Origin: RYN-428 sp035551995
Lineage (GTDB): Bacteria; Planctomycetota; Phycisphaerae; Tepidisphaerales; Tepidisphaeraceae
Direction of reading: 5' to 3'
Assembly: GCA_035551995.1 (NCBI GenBank)
Contig: DASZME010000086.1
Span: 62,001 to 126,000, forward strand
DNA: 64,000 nucleotides
The notes beneath the pieces are model-generated. The model worked only from the letters and a program-made list of their open reading frames with translations, did not search any database and was not told the origin of the DNA. Shown here piece after piece: positions 9,201 to 15,308 of this stretch. The translations under genes were made by a program, and so were the position numbers. Numbering within the stretch: position 1 is the stretch's first letter; every line of letters begins with the position of its first letter.

Positions 9201-10265
9201 CGTGTCGCGTTTCTTGACCGCCTGGGCCAGATAGGGGGCATATTTTTCTTTTGTCGCCTGAACCTCGTCTTTGCGTTTTTTCGACGCGTCTTCCAGACGC
9301 TTATCGCGGGTGTTGGTGGCGAAGGTCAGTTCGCCGACGGTGGCCTGCCGGGCGTTTTCGACCGATTGATGAAAGGGAATATATGCCGTCCGAACGCTTT
9401 TCTTCGCGACGCTGTTGAGGATGAATCCGAGCACGAGCGTGCCCACGAACGTGGCGCCGACCGCGATACCCAGCATCTTCCAGTTTGGAATCTGCGTTTT
9501 CAGCAGGACCTGGGTGAGGACGGCCGCGATGGCGCAGAAGACGACGATCGCCAGCAACGGCGTCGATCCGACAAACATTTTCGGCAGGGCCAGGCTGCCG
9601 ATGCGGTGCAGCAAATCATCGGCGGCGGCGCGATTTTCCTCGTAGACCGTCGTGGCTTCTTCGGGAGTCGGGGCGGCGGGCATTTGCAGCTCGGCGTCGG
9701 GACCGGTCAGCGGAAGATGCACGCCATACGTCGCCAGAAGCTTGGCCGCGTCGCTTTCCATCAGATCGAGCGTCATCAGATGCTCGTCGATCATTTTGCG
9801 GGCTTGGCGGTAATCCGCGGCGGCGCCGTTCTGCTCATTTTCGAGGATACTGTCGGCAAGCCAGGTGGCTTGCTCCTGCTTCTTCATGACCTCCTGCGCG
9901 GTGGCGGCATGCTTGGCGGCGACTTTCTTTCGCAGGTCGGCGTCGGTCGCCTTGAGTTGATTGAAGGCGGATCTGAACTTCGCCTCGACGTGGGCGACGG
10001 CCTGCTGGCGCGCCTGCAACGCCTGTTCCCGCAGGTTGCTGTATCTGCGCGCGATTTCTTTGACAAGTCGATCGTTGCGAACTGTTTCCTGTTCGACTTC
10101 GAGCTGATATTTTCGCTCGATTTCGTTTTCCGTCGCCGCGCAATCGGTCGCCAGCGCGACCAGATCGCGCAAGGTGGCGCGTTGGATGTCCCGATCCGAG
10201 GTCGGAGCGGGCAGGGCCGTCGGTTCCGGAGTTTCCGTGGGTTGGGGAAGAGTAGCTTGTTCCAT
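6228..10265 (-). CDS. EccC/FtsK-SpoIIIE-like type VII secretion ATPase with coiled-coil stalks
   Basis: 1345 residues. Two transmembrane helices (about 237-255 and 265-285) are flanked by long charged coiled coils (about 45-165 and 300-430). Three RecA/FtsK-like modules follow. Module 1 (about 538-770) has no Walker A. Module 2 (about 780-1040) has a perfect P-loop, GKTGSGKST (about 811-819), and Walker B LLMIDE (about 915-920). Module 3 (about 1083-1340) has a degenerate P-loop, VGQADEAS (about 1115-1122). A tandem of three FtsK domains after two TM helices is the plan of EccC/EssC, the motor of type VII secretion. No FHA domain and no FtsK DNA-binding gamma domain are seen. It is the last gene of a leftward block containing two WXG100-like proteins, which supports export of small helical substrates. 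The ATG at 10265 lacks a clear ribosome binding site. Alternative: another FtsK/HerA translocase. Confidence 0.88.
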   Translation of the reverse strand: MEQATLPQPTETPEPTALPAPTSDRDIQRATLRDLVALATDCAATENEIERKYQLEVEQETVRNDRLVKEIARRYSNLREQALQARQQAVAHVEAKFRSAFNQLKATDADLRKKVAAKHAATAQEVMKKQEQATWLADSILENEQNGAAADYRQARKMIDEHLMTLDLMESDAAKLLATYGVHLPLTGPDAELQMPAAPTPEEATTVYEENRAAADDLLHRIGSLALPKMFVGSTPLLAIVVFCAIAAVLTQVLLKTQIPNWKMLGIAVGATFVGTLVLGFILNSVAKKSVRTAYIPFHQSVENARQATVGELTFATNTRDKRLEDASKKRKDEVQATKEKYAPYLAQAVKKRDTAIEALQADYTKQVTDVKAKRDKLAAESSVAETAKIADVKEQEAREAKKAAEQHAQRVQLNRRRYDEALAALSSRLNDGLAKLRVPDKNGDESMPISWDDPAWNSFVPPKKFPDAVRFGELTVDLRLMAEAGLAKRVVPKARSMDDPDEFDFEEEPKPDDQAPTMHHLQMPAPFAVPTSLSFPRLGSLLIQTDRDARPHALRAMQMVMARLLTTLPAGRVRFTIIDPIGRGENFAGFMRLADHDDALIGGRIWTEQEQIEQRLADMTEHMETVIQKYLRNEYETIDAYNAQAGELAEPYRILVIADFPTGFEGEAAKRLASICTSGARCGVYTLIMHDLRQTLPVGSHLDEVERNSVSIISDGEQFVVKDDIFSLFPLKLDPPPPEAMFMKVLDKVGAGAKLAKRVELSFDTIAPTLAQTWTRSSASELVVPVGRSGATKLQDLRIGKGVAQHTLIAGKTGSGKSTLLHAMVTNMALWYSPDEVEFYLVDFKKGVEFKTYAVHKLPHARAIAVESDREFGLSVLQRLDAELSRRGNLFRAAGTQDLTAYRASANAVRMPRTLLMIDEFQEFFSEDDRVAQDAGILIDRLVRQGRAFGMHVLLGSQTIGGSSGLARSTIGQMAIRIALMTSEADSQLILGDNNSAARLLSRPGEAIYNDGGGLTENNSPFQVAWLPDPKREEYLDRIHQLAIKRGIEGRDPMIVFEGNMPADVMKNVPLTELIESKTYPLAPNATYAFLGDPVAIKEPSANIFRRQAGSNVLLVGQADEASMALMCVSIVSLATQQPPGKAIFYILDGTPPDSSLVGNFEKVKAALPHEVKLVDYRLVAEALNEIVAEIQRRQTTGDTDTPSIYVFLYGLQRYRMLRKTEEAFSFAASDTEKVPEPDKQFITMLKEGPSFGIHVIMWADTPATMDRTLDRASLREFDNRILFQMSQNDSSNLIDSPAGNKLGQNRALVYSEEQGMLEKFRPYAIPDQPWLDYVKGKLAAKRV

Positions 10266-10353
10266 GCGTGTCTAAATAATAGCCAAAAAAGTAGCGTCGG
10301 CACATATCCCAGTGCAAAATTCCTGACGGAAAAGCGGCGCAAACCACCGATTT

Positions 10354-10566
10354 TTACTGGCAATCCTGCTTGACCTGGGCCAGCACCTGGGCGATATGCT
10401 CCATGGCGCCGACCGCGCTGCGGAGGTCCATCTCAAGGGGAACAAGGTGATCGGTTTCGATCGACTTGCTCATCGCGTCGTCCCATTTGGACTTGGCATC
10501 ATACCACCGATTCATGAGATCTTTCATCGCCTTGGAAAGCTGGCCGCGGCCTTCGTACACGCCCAT
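10354..10566 (-). CDS. Small WXG100-like helical protein (70 aa)
   Basis: A 70-residue, almost wholly helical protein with paired tryptophans (W21 and W28) in an RWYDAKSKWDDA segment, followed by a second amphipathic helix. The helix-turn-helix size and mid-protein tryptophans resemble ESAT-6/WXG100 substrates, although a strict W-x-G turn is absent. AAGGAG lies 7 nt before the ATG, a strong ribosome binding site. It sits 88 bp upstream of the EccC-like ATPase on the same strand. I infer that it is a secreted substrate or an adaptor of that ATPase. No signal peptide is present, consistent with type VII-like export. Confidence 0.7.
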   Translation of the reverse strand: MGVYEGRGQLSKAMKDLMNRWYDAKSKWDDAMSKSIETDHLVPLEMDLRSAVGAMEHIAQVLAQVKQDCQ

Positions 10567-10712
10567 GGGATTACTCCTTCAAATAATGCTGCGGATCAGA
10601 TACTTACTACGCCGGAATCGGTCGCGGCGTTCCGCGTTCCCTTAGAAGTTGAGCTAAACGCGACGGCGCATCGCCGCCGCCTTCTCCTGAACGCCGGGCG
10701 AGGGAGAAACAG

Positions 10713-11714
10713 TTATTTCGTCCACGTTTCCTCATCGCCGGCGTTTAAAACCGCTCCGATGCCGGCGGTATCGATCACCGCCAACGTCCCGACGGGAAGC
10801 GCCAGCAGGCCGGCAAAATGAGGTCGAACCTGCAAAAGCTGCTCGACGCGGACCGATTCATACCCGTCCGGCTTACTCATGTCGGCAGGTCCGATGTACC
10901 ACCCGCTGTCGCCGGGATAGGATCCAGCCGATCGTTCGAGATAAATTTTACTGGCCGATCCGACACCGATCGCGAGGATGACGGTCGAGGCAAGATCGGC
11001 GGGCTGGAGTTCCAGATCGAGCTTGTCCAGCGCCTCGGAGTCGCCGGCGGCGAAGTCTCCGCCGCGCCACGGCGCCAGCCCGGTAACGACGGCCGGCGCG
11101 GAGTCTTTTGTCGGGCCGTCGGGCGTGGTCTGACGCAGGCGCTTATAACCCCCGACCTGCGGGCCGGTTCCCTGCGACATGCTCGCGCCGGACCCTTCGC
11201 CCCCTTCGACGGCTGGGCCGAGATTCGGAGCGGCTAGCGACAGATACGCCTCGAGCTGTATCAACATGCGCTGGATTTTGGCGGCGGCGTTGGGAATGTC
11301 CACCGCGACGGTGCTCGCCAGACGCTGCACCGAGCCCTTGTACATGTGCGCTTCTTTGTGAAGCAGGCGGATCGACTTTTTGACGTTGAGGATCTTCTGA
11401 TCGGCTTCGGCCAACCGCCGATTTGCGGTCGCCAGCGTCTTTTCTTCGTCGACGGTCGATTGCTTGCCGCCCGACGGGCTCTTGAAAAGCTGCTTGAAAC
11501 GGAGGTCTTCCTTGGCCTTGACGACGGCGGCCTGGCGCTTGCGCTGCTCGTTGGACCAGTGCGTGGTCTGCTCGTTCTCGACCCACGACGTAACGCGCTG
11601 CACCTCGGAATCGGCTTCGCCGACGGCATTGGTCGCCTTCTCGGCGAAAGTCAGCAAAGCGAGGCGGAATTCCTTGAGCGCTTCGACGTCTTGTACTTTG
11701 GCGGCGTTGGACAT
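10713..11714 (-). CDS. Coiled-coil protein with DUF2185/immunity-like C-terminal domain
   Basis: 333 residues. Residues 1-165 are strongly helical, charged and heptad-like with tryptophans near 47 and 56, resembling an elongated WXG/LXG-type helical hairpin. A low-complexity linker (about 166-200) is Gly/Ser/Pro rich. The C-terminal part (about 225-325) contains GDSGWYIGPAD followed by a LLALPVGTLAVID segment. This order resembles the DUF2185/Imm33 fold, often an immunity module in polymorphic toxin systems; this assignment is by eye and tentative. It lies between the two small WXG100-like genes in the ATPase block. It could be a structural component, a chaperone or a secreted effector. No signal peptide is seen and no Shine-Dalgarno sequence is evident before the ATG. 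Confidence 0.65.
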   Translation of the reverse strand: MSNAAKVQDVEALKEFRLALLTFAEKATNAVGEADSEVQRVTSWVENEQTTHWSNEQRKRQAAVVKAKEDLRFKQLFKSPSGGKQSTVDEEKTLATANRRLAEADQKILNVKKSIRLLHKEAHMYKGSVQRLASTVAVDIPNAAAKIQRMLIQLEAYLSLAAPNLGPAVEGGEGSGASMSQGTGPQVGGYKRLRQTTPDGPTKDSAPAVVTGLAPWRGGDFAAGDSEALDKLDLELQPADLASTVILAIGVGSASKIYLERSAGSYPGDSGWYIGPADMSKPDGYESVRVEQLLQVRPHFAGLLALPVGTLAVIDTAGIGAVLNAGDEETWTK

Positions 11715-11806
11715 CGTGGAATAAGTGGTTAGTTGTCATCTGCCGGGCGTTGGTGAGATACGGATTCCCACCTACGGGCGGCGCCATCGGCGACACGACA
11801 TGGCGA

Positions 11807-12079
11807 TCATCGCTGTTTTAGATATTCCTCGATCAGCGCCGCCTTTTTCCCGAGGAACGACGCGTGCACCGTCGAGGCTTCGAGAAAATTGCCGAGCACT
11901 TTGGAAGTCTGCGCGAAGGCTTCCATGAACTTGCGCTGCTCCTGGTCGCGCCACGTCGCTTCGAGGGCCGACAGGCGGCCATGAAGGCCGGAGATCAGCG
12001 TTTGCAGTTCGACGTTGAAACGGTTGAGGTCATGCGCAAACCGGCGCATCTCAGCGGGATCTACATTTGCTTTACCCAT
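11807..12079 (-). CDS. WXG100 (ESAT-6-like) family protein
   Basis: 90 residues forming two long helices separated by a turn at W-R-D (about residues 43-45), which takes the position of the W-x-G turn of the ESAT-6/WXG100 family. Length, hydrophobic spacing and absence of a signal peptide fit that family. Such proteins are exported by type VII systems through an EccC/EssC ATPase, and one is encoded three genes downstream. GGAGG lies 9 nt before the ATG, a strong ribosome binding site consistent with high expression. The C terminus (IEEYLKQR) has no clear YxxxD/E export signal, though YLKQR occupies the equivalent place. Confidence 0.8.
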   Translation of the reverse strand: MGKANVDPAEMRRFAHDLNRFNVELQTLISGLHGRLSALEATWRDQEQRKFMEAFAQTSKVLGNFLEASTVHASFLGKKAALIEEYLKQR

Positions 12080-12159
12080 GGGATCGAACCTCCAGGAGCG
12101 TCATTCTACCCAACTGGCCGGCGGAAAAGAATGCGCTGGCGCGCAACTCCCACGCATAT

Positions 12160-12675
12160 TTACGTCGGAGAACCGGCCAGGGTCGTATCCTCGACCAATT
12201 CGGCGATCTGTTTGCGAAGCGTTCGCACATCGTACGCCGGCGCCGCCGGCACGCGAAGCATCGGGATGCCGGCAGTGGCGAACGCCCGATCGACGAATTC
12301 ATCCCGCTCGATCCGGTCCGGCCTCCGATGCGAGCGATCGTCGAGCTCGATCGCCAGCGCGATCGCGGTGGTATCGGCGTCGGCCAGCGTGAAATCGATA
12401 TGTTTCTGCGATATTTTGGCGCCATACCCGGCTTTCCATCCTTCGCCGGAACAGCCGATCAGATCGCACATGCGAACCTTGGGGCAGATGATCAAATGAT
12501 CGGGGACGGCTCGGCGGAGAGCCGAGTAGAAAACATGTTCGCCGCGCGTGACAAGAAATTCCTGCGAAAAATAAGGTAGCGGCCCGCGCCCGCCGAACAG
12601 TTTGACCAGCAGCGCGACGAGCAGCGCCACAAAGAATATCGCGGCCGCCGTTGCGATCATCTGCCCGAAGGACAT
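12160..12675 (-). CDS. Membrane-anchored DUF2726-like (restriction-endonuclease-fold) protein
   Basis: 171 residues from the ATG at 12675. An N-terminal transmembrane helix (about residues 6-24) is followed by a soluble domain resembling DUF2726. That family has a vsr/PD-(D/E)xK-like fold, and the core motif AIELDDRSH with a downstream basic/acidic helix and GIPMLRV strand is visible. Catalysis is not proven: DUF2726 members are often annotated only as nuclease-like. It is the first gene of the leftward block that contains the WXG100 proteins and the EccC-like ATPase, 80 bp before the WXG100 gene. Upstream in-frame ATGs exist at 12687 and 12723. I chose 12675 because a TATGCT box ends 7 nt before it and the TM segment follows directly. 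Confidence 0.72.
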   Translation of the reverse strand: MSFGQMIATAAAIFFVALLVALLVKLFGGRGPLPYFSQEFLVTRGEHVFYSALRRAVPDHLIICPKVRMCDLIGCSGEGWKAGYGAKISQKHIDFTLADADTTAIALAIELDDRSHRRPDRIERDEFVDRAFATAGIPMLRVPAAPAYDVRTLRKQIAELVEDTTLAGSPT

Positions 12676-12682
12676 GCGGCAA

Positions 12683-12688
12683 AGCATA
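12683..12688 (-). promoter_or_regulatory. TATGCT -10 box for the type VII-like block
   Basis: On the minus strand TATGCT ends 7 nt before the ATG at 12675, with TTGTCG as a weak -35 about 18 bp upstream. This is the most likely promoter of the five-gene block and again gives an essentially leaderless first gene. Confidence 0.35.
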
Positions 12689-12883
12689 CCCCGAAGGCGA
12701 TCAACTCGACAAGATGCAGGCATTCAAAACCGAGCGGGCGGTCGGCGCGGACGCATGCGGGGGTTGTCGTTCATTGCACGGTCGAGATTAAACTTACCAT
12801 CGCGTCGCCGGTATGAAGTGTCACAGCCGGCTTATTAGCCTATGGAGTGGGCGTCGTGGCCGCGGGCATTTGGGAGCGTTCCG

Positions 12884-14017
12884 ATGAAAAGTGGTTTGTC
12901 CTCGCGTCGATCGCGTTGCCGATGGTTTTTCGCGTCGGCGTTGGCCGGCGCGGCGATTCTCGGCGGACTTCCGGGCGGCATCGCGCCGGTTGTATCGGTG
13001 CGCGCCGACGGAGACGAGCCGGTGCCGCCCAAGGTTCGCGACGCGGTCGATCGGGCGCTGGCCTGGCTTGCGAAAAATCAGAAGCCCGACGGCACCTTTC
13101 CCCAGGGCGACTCCGCCGGCACGACCGCCGTTCCCGCGCTTTCGGTCATGGCGTTTCTTGCCCGCGGGCATGTGCCGGGCCAGGGGCCATACGGCGAAAC
13201 CCTCTACAAAAGCATCGACTATATCGTTCAGAGCCAGCAGCAGGATACCGGCCTCCTCTCCAAACATCAGGCGGGCAACAGCGTGATGTACGAGCACGGC
13301 ATCGCCACGGTGATGCTTGCCGAGTGTTATGGAATGGTGGACGACGCTCGCCGGGACAAGATCGGCAAGGCGCTGGCCAAGAGCACGAAGATGATACTGG
13401 AGGCCCAAAAAGCCAAAAAGAGCGGCGACCAATACAAAGGGGGCTGGCGATATCAGGTCAACAGCCCCGACTCGGACATCTCCGTCACCGGCTGGCAGAT
13501 GATGGCGCTTCGCGGCGCCGCCAACTGCGGCGCCGACATCCCCAGGGAAGATCTCGAAGCCGCCCGCGAATATGTTCAGCGCAGCGCCTTCCCCGGCGGC
13601 GGCTTCGGATATCAGCCCGGCCAAGCCCCCAACCAGGCCCGCACCGGCACCGGCACCCTCATGATGGAACTGTTCAAGAGCCTCGACGACAAACTCGCCG
13701 CCGGCGAACACCCCAAGGAAGCCCTCGCCGGCGGAGATTATCTGGTCTCCAATCCGCCGGACAATCCCGGCATGGAGTTCTACTATTACGGCGTCTATTA
13801 CTGCTCCCAGGCCCTTAACCAGCTTGGCGGCAAATATTACGACACCGTCTATCCAAAACTCCGCGATACCCTCCTCGCCCAGCAACAACCCGACGGTTCG
13901 TTCGGCGGTAGCAACGGCCAGGAACAACAAGCCGGCCCCGCCTATCGGTCAGCCATGGCATGCCTGGCGCTGTGCGTGCCGTACCGATACCTGCCGATCT
14001 ATCAGAACGATAAATAA
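12884..14017 (+). CDS. Secreted prenyltransferase/squalene-oxidase repeat protein
   Basis: 377 residues from the ATG at 12884, chosen because GGGAG lies 7 nt upstream. A basic, then hydrophobic N terminus ending in an Ala/Val-rich stretch is a probable signal peptide (about residues 1-40). The rest is a run of alpha-toroid repeats with QW-like motifs (ALAWLAKNQKPDGTF, GGWRYQ, GGGFGYQPG, LLAQQQPDGSFGG). This is the (alpha/alpha)6 barrel shared by squalene cyclases, prenyltransferases and complement-C3-like proteins. It is too short to be a squalene-hopene cyclase, lacks a DxDD motif and appears exported, so a cyclase activity is unlikely. Such proteins are common in planctomycetes and of unknown function. 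Confidence 0.82.
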   Translation: MKSGLSSRRSRCRWFFASALAGAAILGGLPGGIAPVVSVRADGDEPVPPKVRDAVDRALAWLAKNQKPDGTFPQGDSAGTTAVPALSVMAFLARGHVPGQGPYGETLYKSIDYIVQSQQQDTGLLSKHQAGNSVMYEHGIATVMLAECYGMVDDARRDKIGKALAKSTKMILEAQKAKKSGDQYKGGWRYQVNSPDSDISVTGWQMMALRGAANCGADIPREDLEAAREYVQRSAFPGGGFGYQPGQAPNQARTGTGTLMMELFKSLDDKLAAGEHPKEALAGGDYLVSNPPDNPGMEFYYYGVYYCSQALNQLGGKYYDTVYPKLRDTLLAQQQPDGSFGGSNGQEQQAGPAYRSAMACLALCVPYRYLPIYQNDK

Positions 14018-14178
14018 GGCGCCACAAATTCGAGTCGAAGGGTTTGTACCTGTCGTAACTCCGCGCTGCGGCGCGCTTTATCGAATGGGCTGGCGCAAAG
14101 CGCGCGGCCTCCTCGACCGAATGGGTCTTCTGACACTCATGGAAGCGTTTGCAATGAAATTGGGGACTTCTGAATGAA

Positions 14179-14307
14179 AGCGGGCGAAGGGACTCGAACC
14201 CTCAACGTCAAGCTTCTTGATTGCCGTCGCTTGCTAAAATCGCGTTCATTGAACTTCGGCAACGATCATCAGGAAAGCTTGCACTCTACCAATTGAGTTA
14301 CGCCCGC
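14179..14307 (-). tRNA. tRNA-Gly(UCC) with a 56-nt insert in the anticodon loop
   Basis: All cloverleaf parts are present on the minus strand. There is a 7-bp acceptor (GCGGGCG/CGCCCGC), a D arm (ACTC/GAGT, loop with GG), a 5-bp anticodon stem (CAAGC/GCTTG), a 5-nt variable loop, and a T arm with TTCGAGT. The discriminator is U73 and no CCA is encoded. Removing 56 nt after TTTCC leaves a standard 73-nt tRNA with loop TTTCCAA, anticodon UCC. U73, the C2-G71 pair and C35-C36 are glycine identity features. The insert (14216-14271) lies between positions 36 and 37. A sigma-70 promoter lies directly upstream, so the gene looks active rather than decayed. The identity call depends on excision exactly at those positions. 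Confidence 0.85.
14216..14271 (-). other. 56-nt intron-like insert in tRNA-Gly
   Basis: The insert begins TGATGATCG and ends ATCAAG. It can fold on itself. UUGCCG pairs with CGGCAA (6 bp) to close a branched region containing a GUUC/GAAC hairpin with an AAU loop and a CGC/GCG stem. The outer anticodon helix extends to 7 bp (CAAGCUU/AAGCUUG). At 56 nt it lacks room for a group I catalytic core, and no group II features are visible. Whether it is spliced, and how, is unknown. Confidence 0.7.
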
Positions 14308-14321
14308 GACTGACGAAAACA

Positions 14322-14350
14322 AGCTTACGATCGACGGAAAAAACTGTCAA
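14322..14350 (-). promoter_or_regulatory. Sigma-70-type promoter of tRNA-Gly
   Basis: On the minus strand TTGACA (14345-14350) is separated by 17 bp from TAAGCT (14322-14327), with the tRNA 5' end 14 nt beyond the -10. The -35 is a perfect consensus at optimal spacing. It ends 1 bp from the ATG of the divergent gluQ gene. Confidence 0.65.
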
Positions 14351-14351
14351 C

Positions 14352-15305
14352 ATGAGCATGCCGACGACGCGTCTCGCTCCATCGCCGACCGGCGCCCTGC
14401 ATTTGGGCAACGCCCGCACATTCCTGGTGAATTGGCTGATCGCCCGCCAGCAAGGATGGACGATCATTCTTCGCGTCGAAGACCTCGACGGGCCGCGGAT
14501 CAAACAGGGGGCGGCGGCACAGGCGATGGACGATCTAAAATGGCTGGGGATCGACTGGGACCAAGGGCCGATTCATCAATCGGCACGAACCGCGCGATAC
14601 TCGGCGGCCGTTCAATCGCTGGTCGAGAGAAGACTGGCGTATGGATGCGTGTGCAGCCGCAAGGAGGTCGAGGCGGCTTCGAGCGCGCCGCATGCCGAGG
14701 ATGGATCGGCGGTTTATCCCGGCGTGTGCCGGGGGCGATTCTCTTCGCCGGCGGAGGCGGCGATCGGCGCCGGAAAACCGGTGGCGATACGGTTCGAGAC
14801 GCCGGCGGGGCGGGTGGCGTTCGAGGATCTATTCGCGGGGAAGCAGGAATTTGACGTCGCGCGCGATCTCGGTGATTTCGTCGTCGCCAAAGCCGATGGA
14901 ACGGCGGCGTATCAACTGGCCGTCGTCGTTGATGACGCGGAAATGGGAATCACTCACGTCGTTCGGGGCGACGACCTGCTCGACTCCACGCCCCGTCAAA
15001 TTCTGCTCTATCAGGCGCTGGGCATGGGCGATCGCGTTCCGCGATATTGCCATCTGCCTTTGGTCGTCGGCACTGACGGGCGGCGATTGGCCAAGCGGCA
15101 TGGCGATACGCGGCTGGCGTTCTATCGCGAGCGGGGCGTCGAGGTATGGCGCGTGCTTCATTTGCTGGCGCGGTGGTGTGGTATAGAATCCGGCGCTCGA
15201 GGTATGTCAGCCGGCGATTTGTTGGACTCGTTTTCGCTCGATCGGATTCCGCGCGAGCCGATTGTTTTTAGTCAGGACGATGATTCATGGCTGCGATCGC
15301 CATGA
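14352..15305 (+). CDS. gluQ: Glutamyl-queuosine tRNA(Asp) synthetase (GluQRS)
   Basis: 317 residues, the size of GluQRS, which is a glutamyl-tRNA synthetase catalytic core lacking the anticodon-binding domain. It activates glutamate without tRNA and attaches it to queuosine-34 of tRNA-Asp in the cytoplasm. The class I HIGH-like signature is HLGN (about residues 16-19 within APSPTGALHLGNA). The KMSKS-equivalent segment is RLAKRHGD (about residue 240), the degenerate form typical of this subfamily. Cysteines in the YGCVCSRKE and GVCRGRF segments match its zinc site, except that one ligand position is hard to identify. It lies divergent to tRNA-Gly and 3 bp before lpxK. Confidence 0.92.
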   Translation: MSMPTTRLAPSPTGALHLGNARTFLVNWLIARQQGWTIILRVEDLDGPRIKQGAAAQAMDDLKWLGIDWDQGPIHQSARTARYSAAVQSLVERRLAYGCVCSRKEVEAASSAPHAEDGSAVYPGVCRGRFSSPAEAAIGAGKPVAIRFETPAGRVAFEDLFAGKQEFDVARDLGDFVVAKADGTAAYQLAVVVDDAEMGITHVVRGDDLLDSTPRQILLYQALGMGDRVPRYCHLPLVVGTDGRRLAKRHGDTRLAFYRERGVEVWRVLHLLARWCGIESGARGMSAGDLLDSFSLDRIPREPIVFSQDDDSWLRSP

Positions 15306-15308
15306 TGC

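Noticed and set aside
8607..10373. Long open frame (588 aa) on the plus strand opposite the EccC-like gene
   Set aside because: It is antisense to a gene with clear Walker motifs, TM helices and family signatures. High GC content produces such mirror frames; its protein has no recognisable domain and no ribosome binding site.
12884..14017. Squalene-hopene cyclase
   Set aside because: Only about 377 residues, apparently secreted, and without the DxDD catalytic motif; only the toroid repeat fold is shared.
14216..14271. Group I intron in tRNA-Gly
   Set aside because: 56 nt is too short for the P3-P9 core, and no conserved P7 or guide sequence is visible. The 5' exon also ends in C instead of the usual U.
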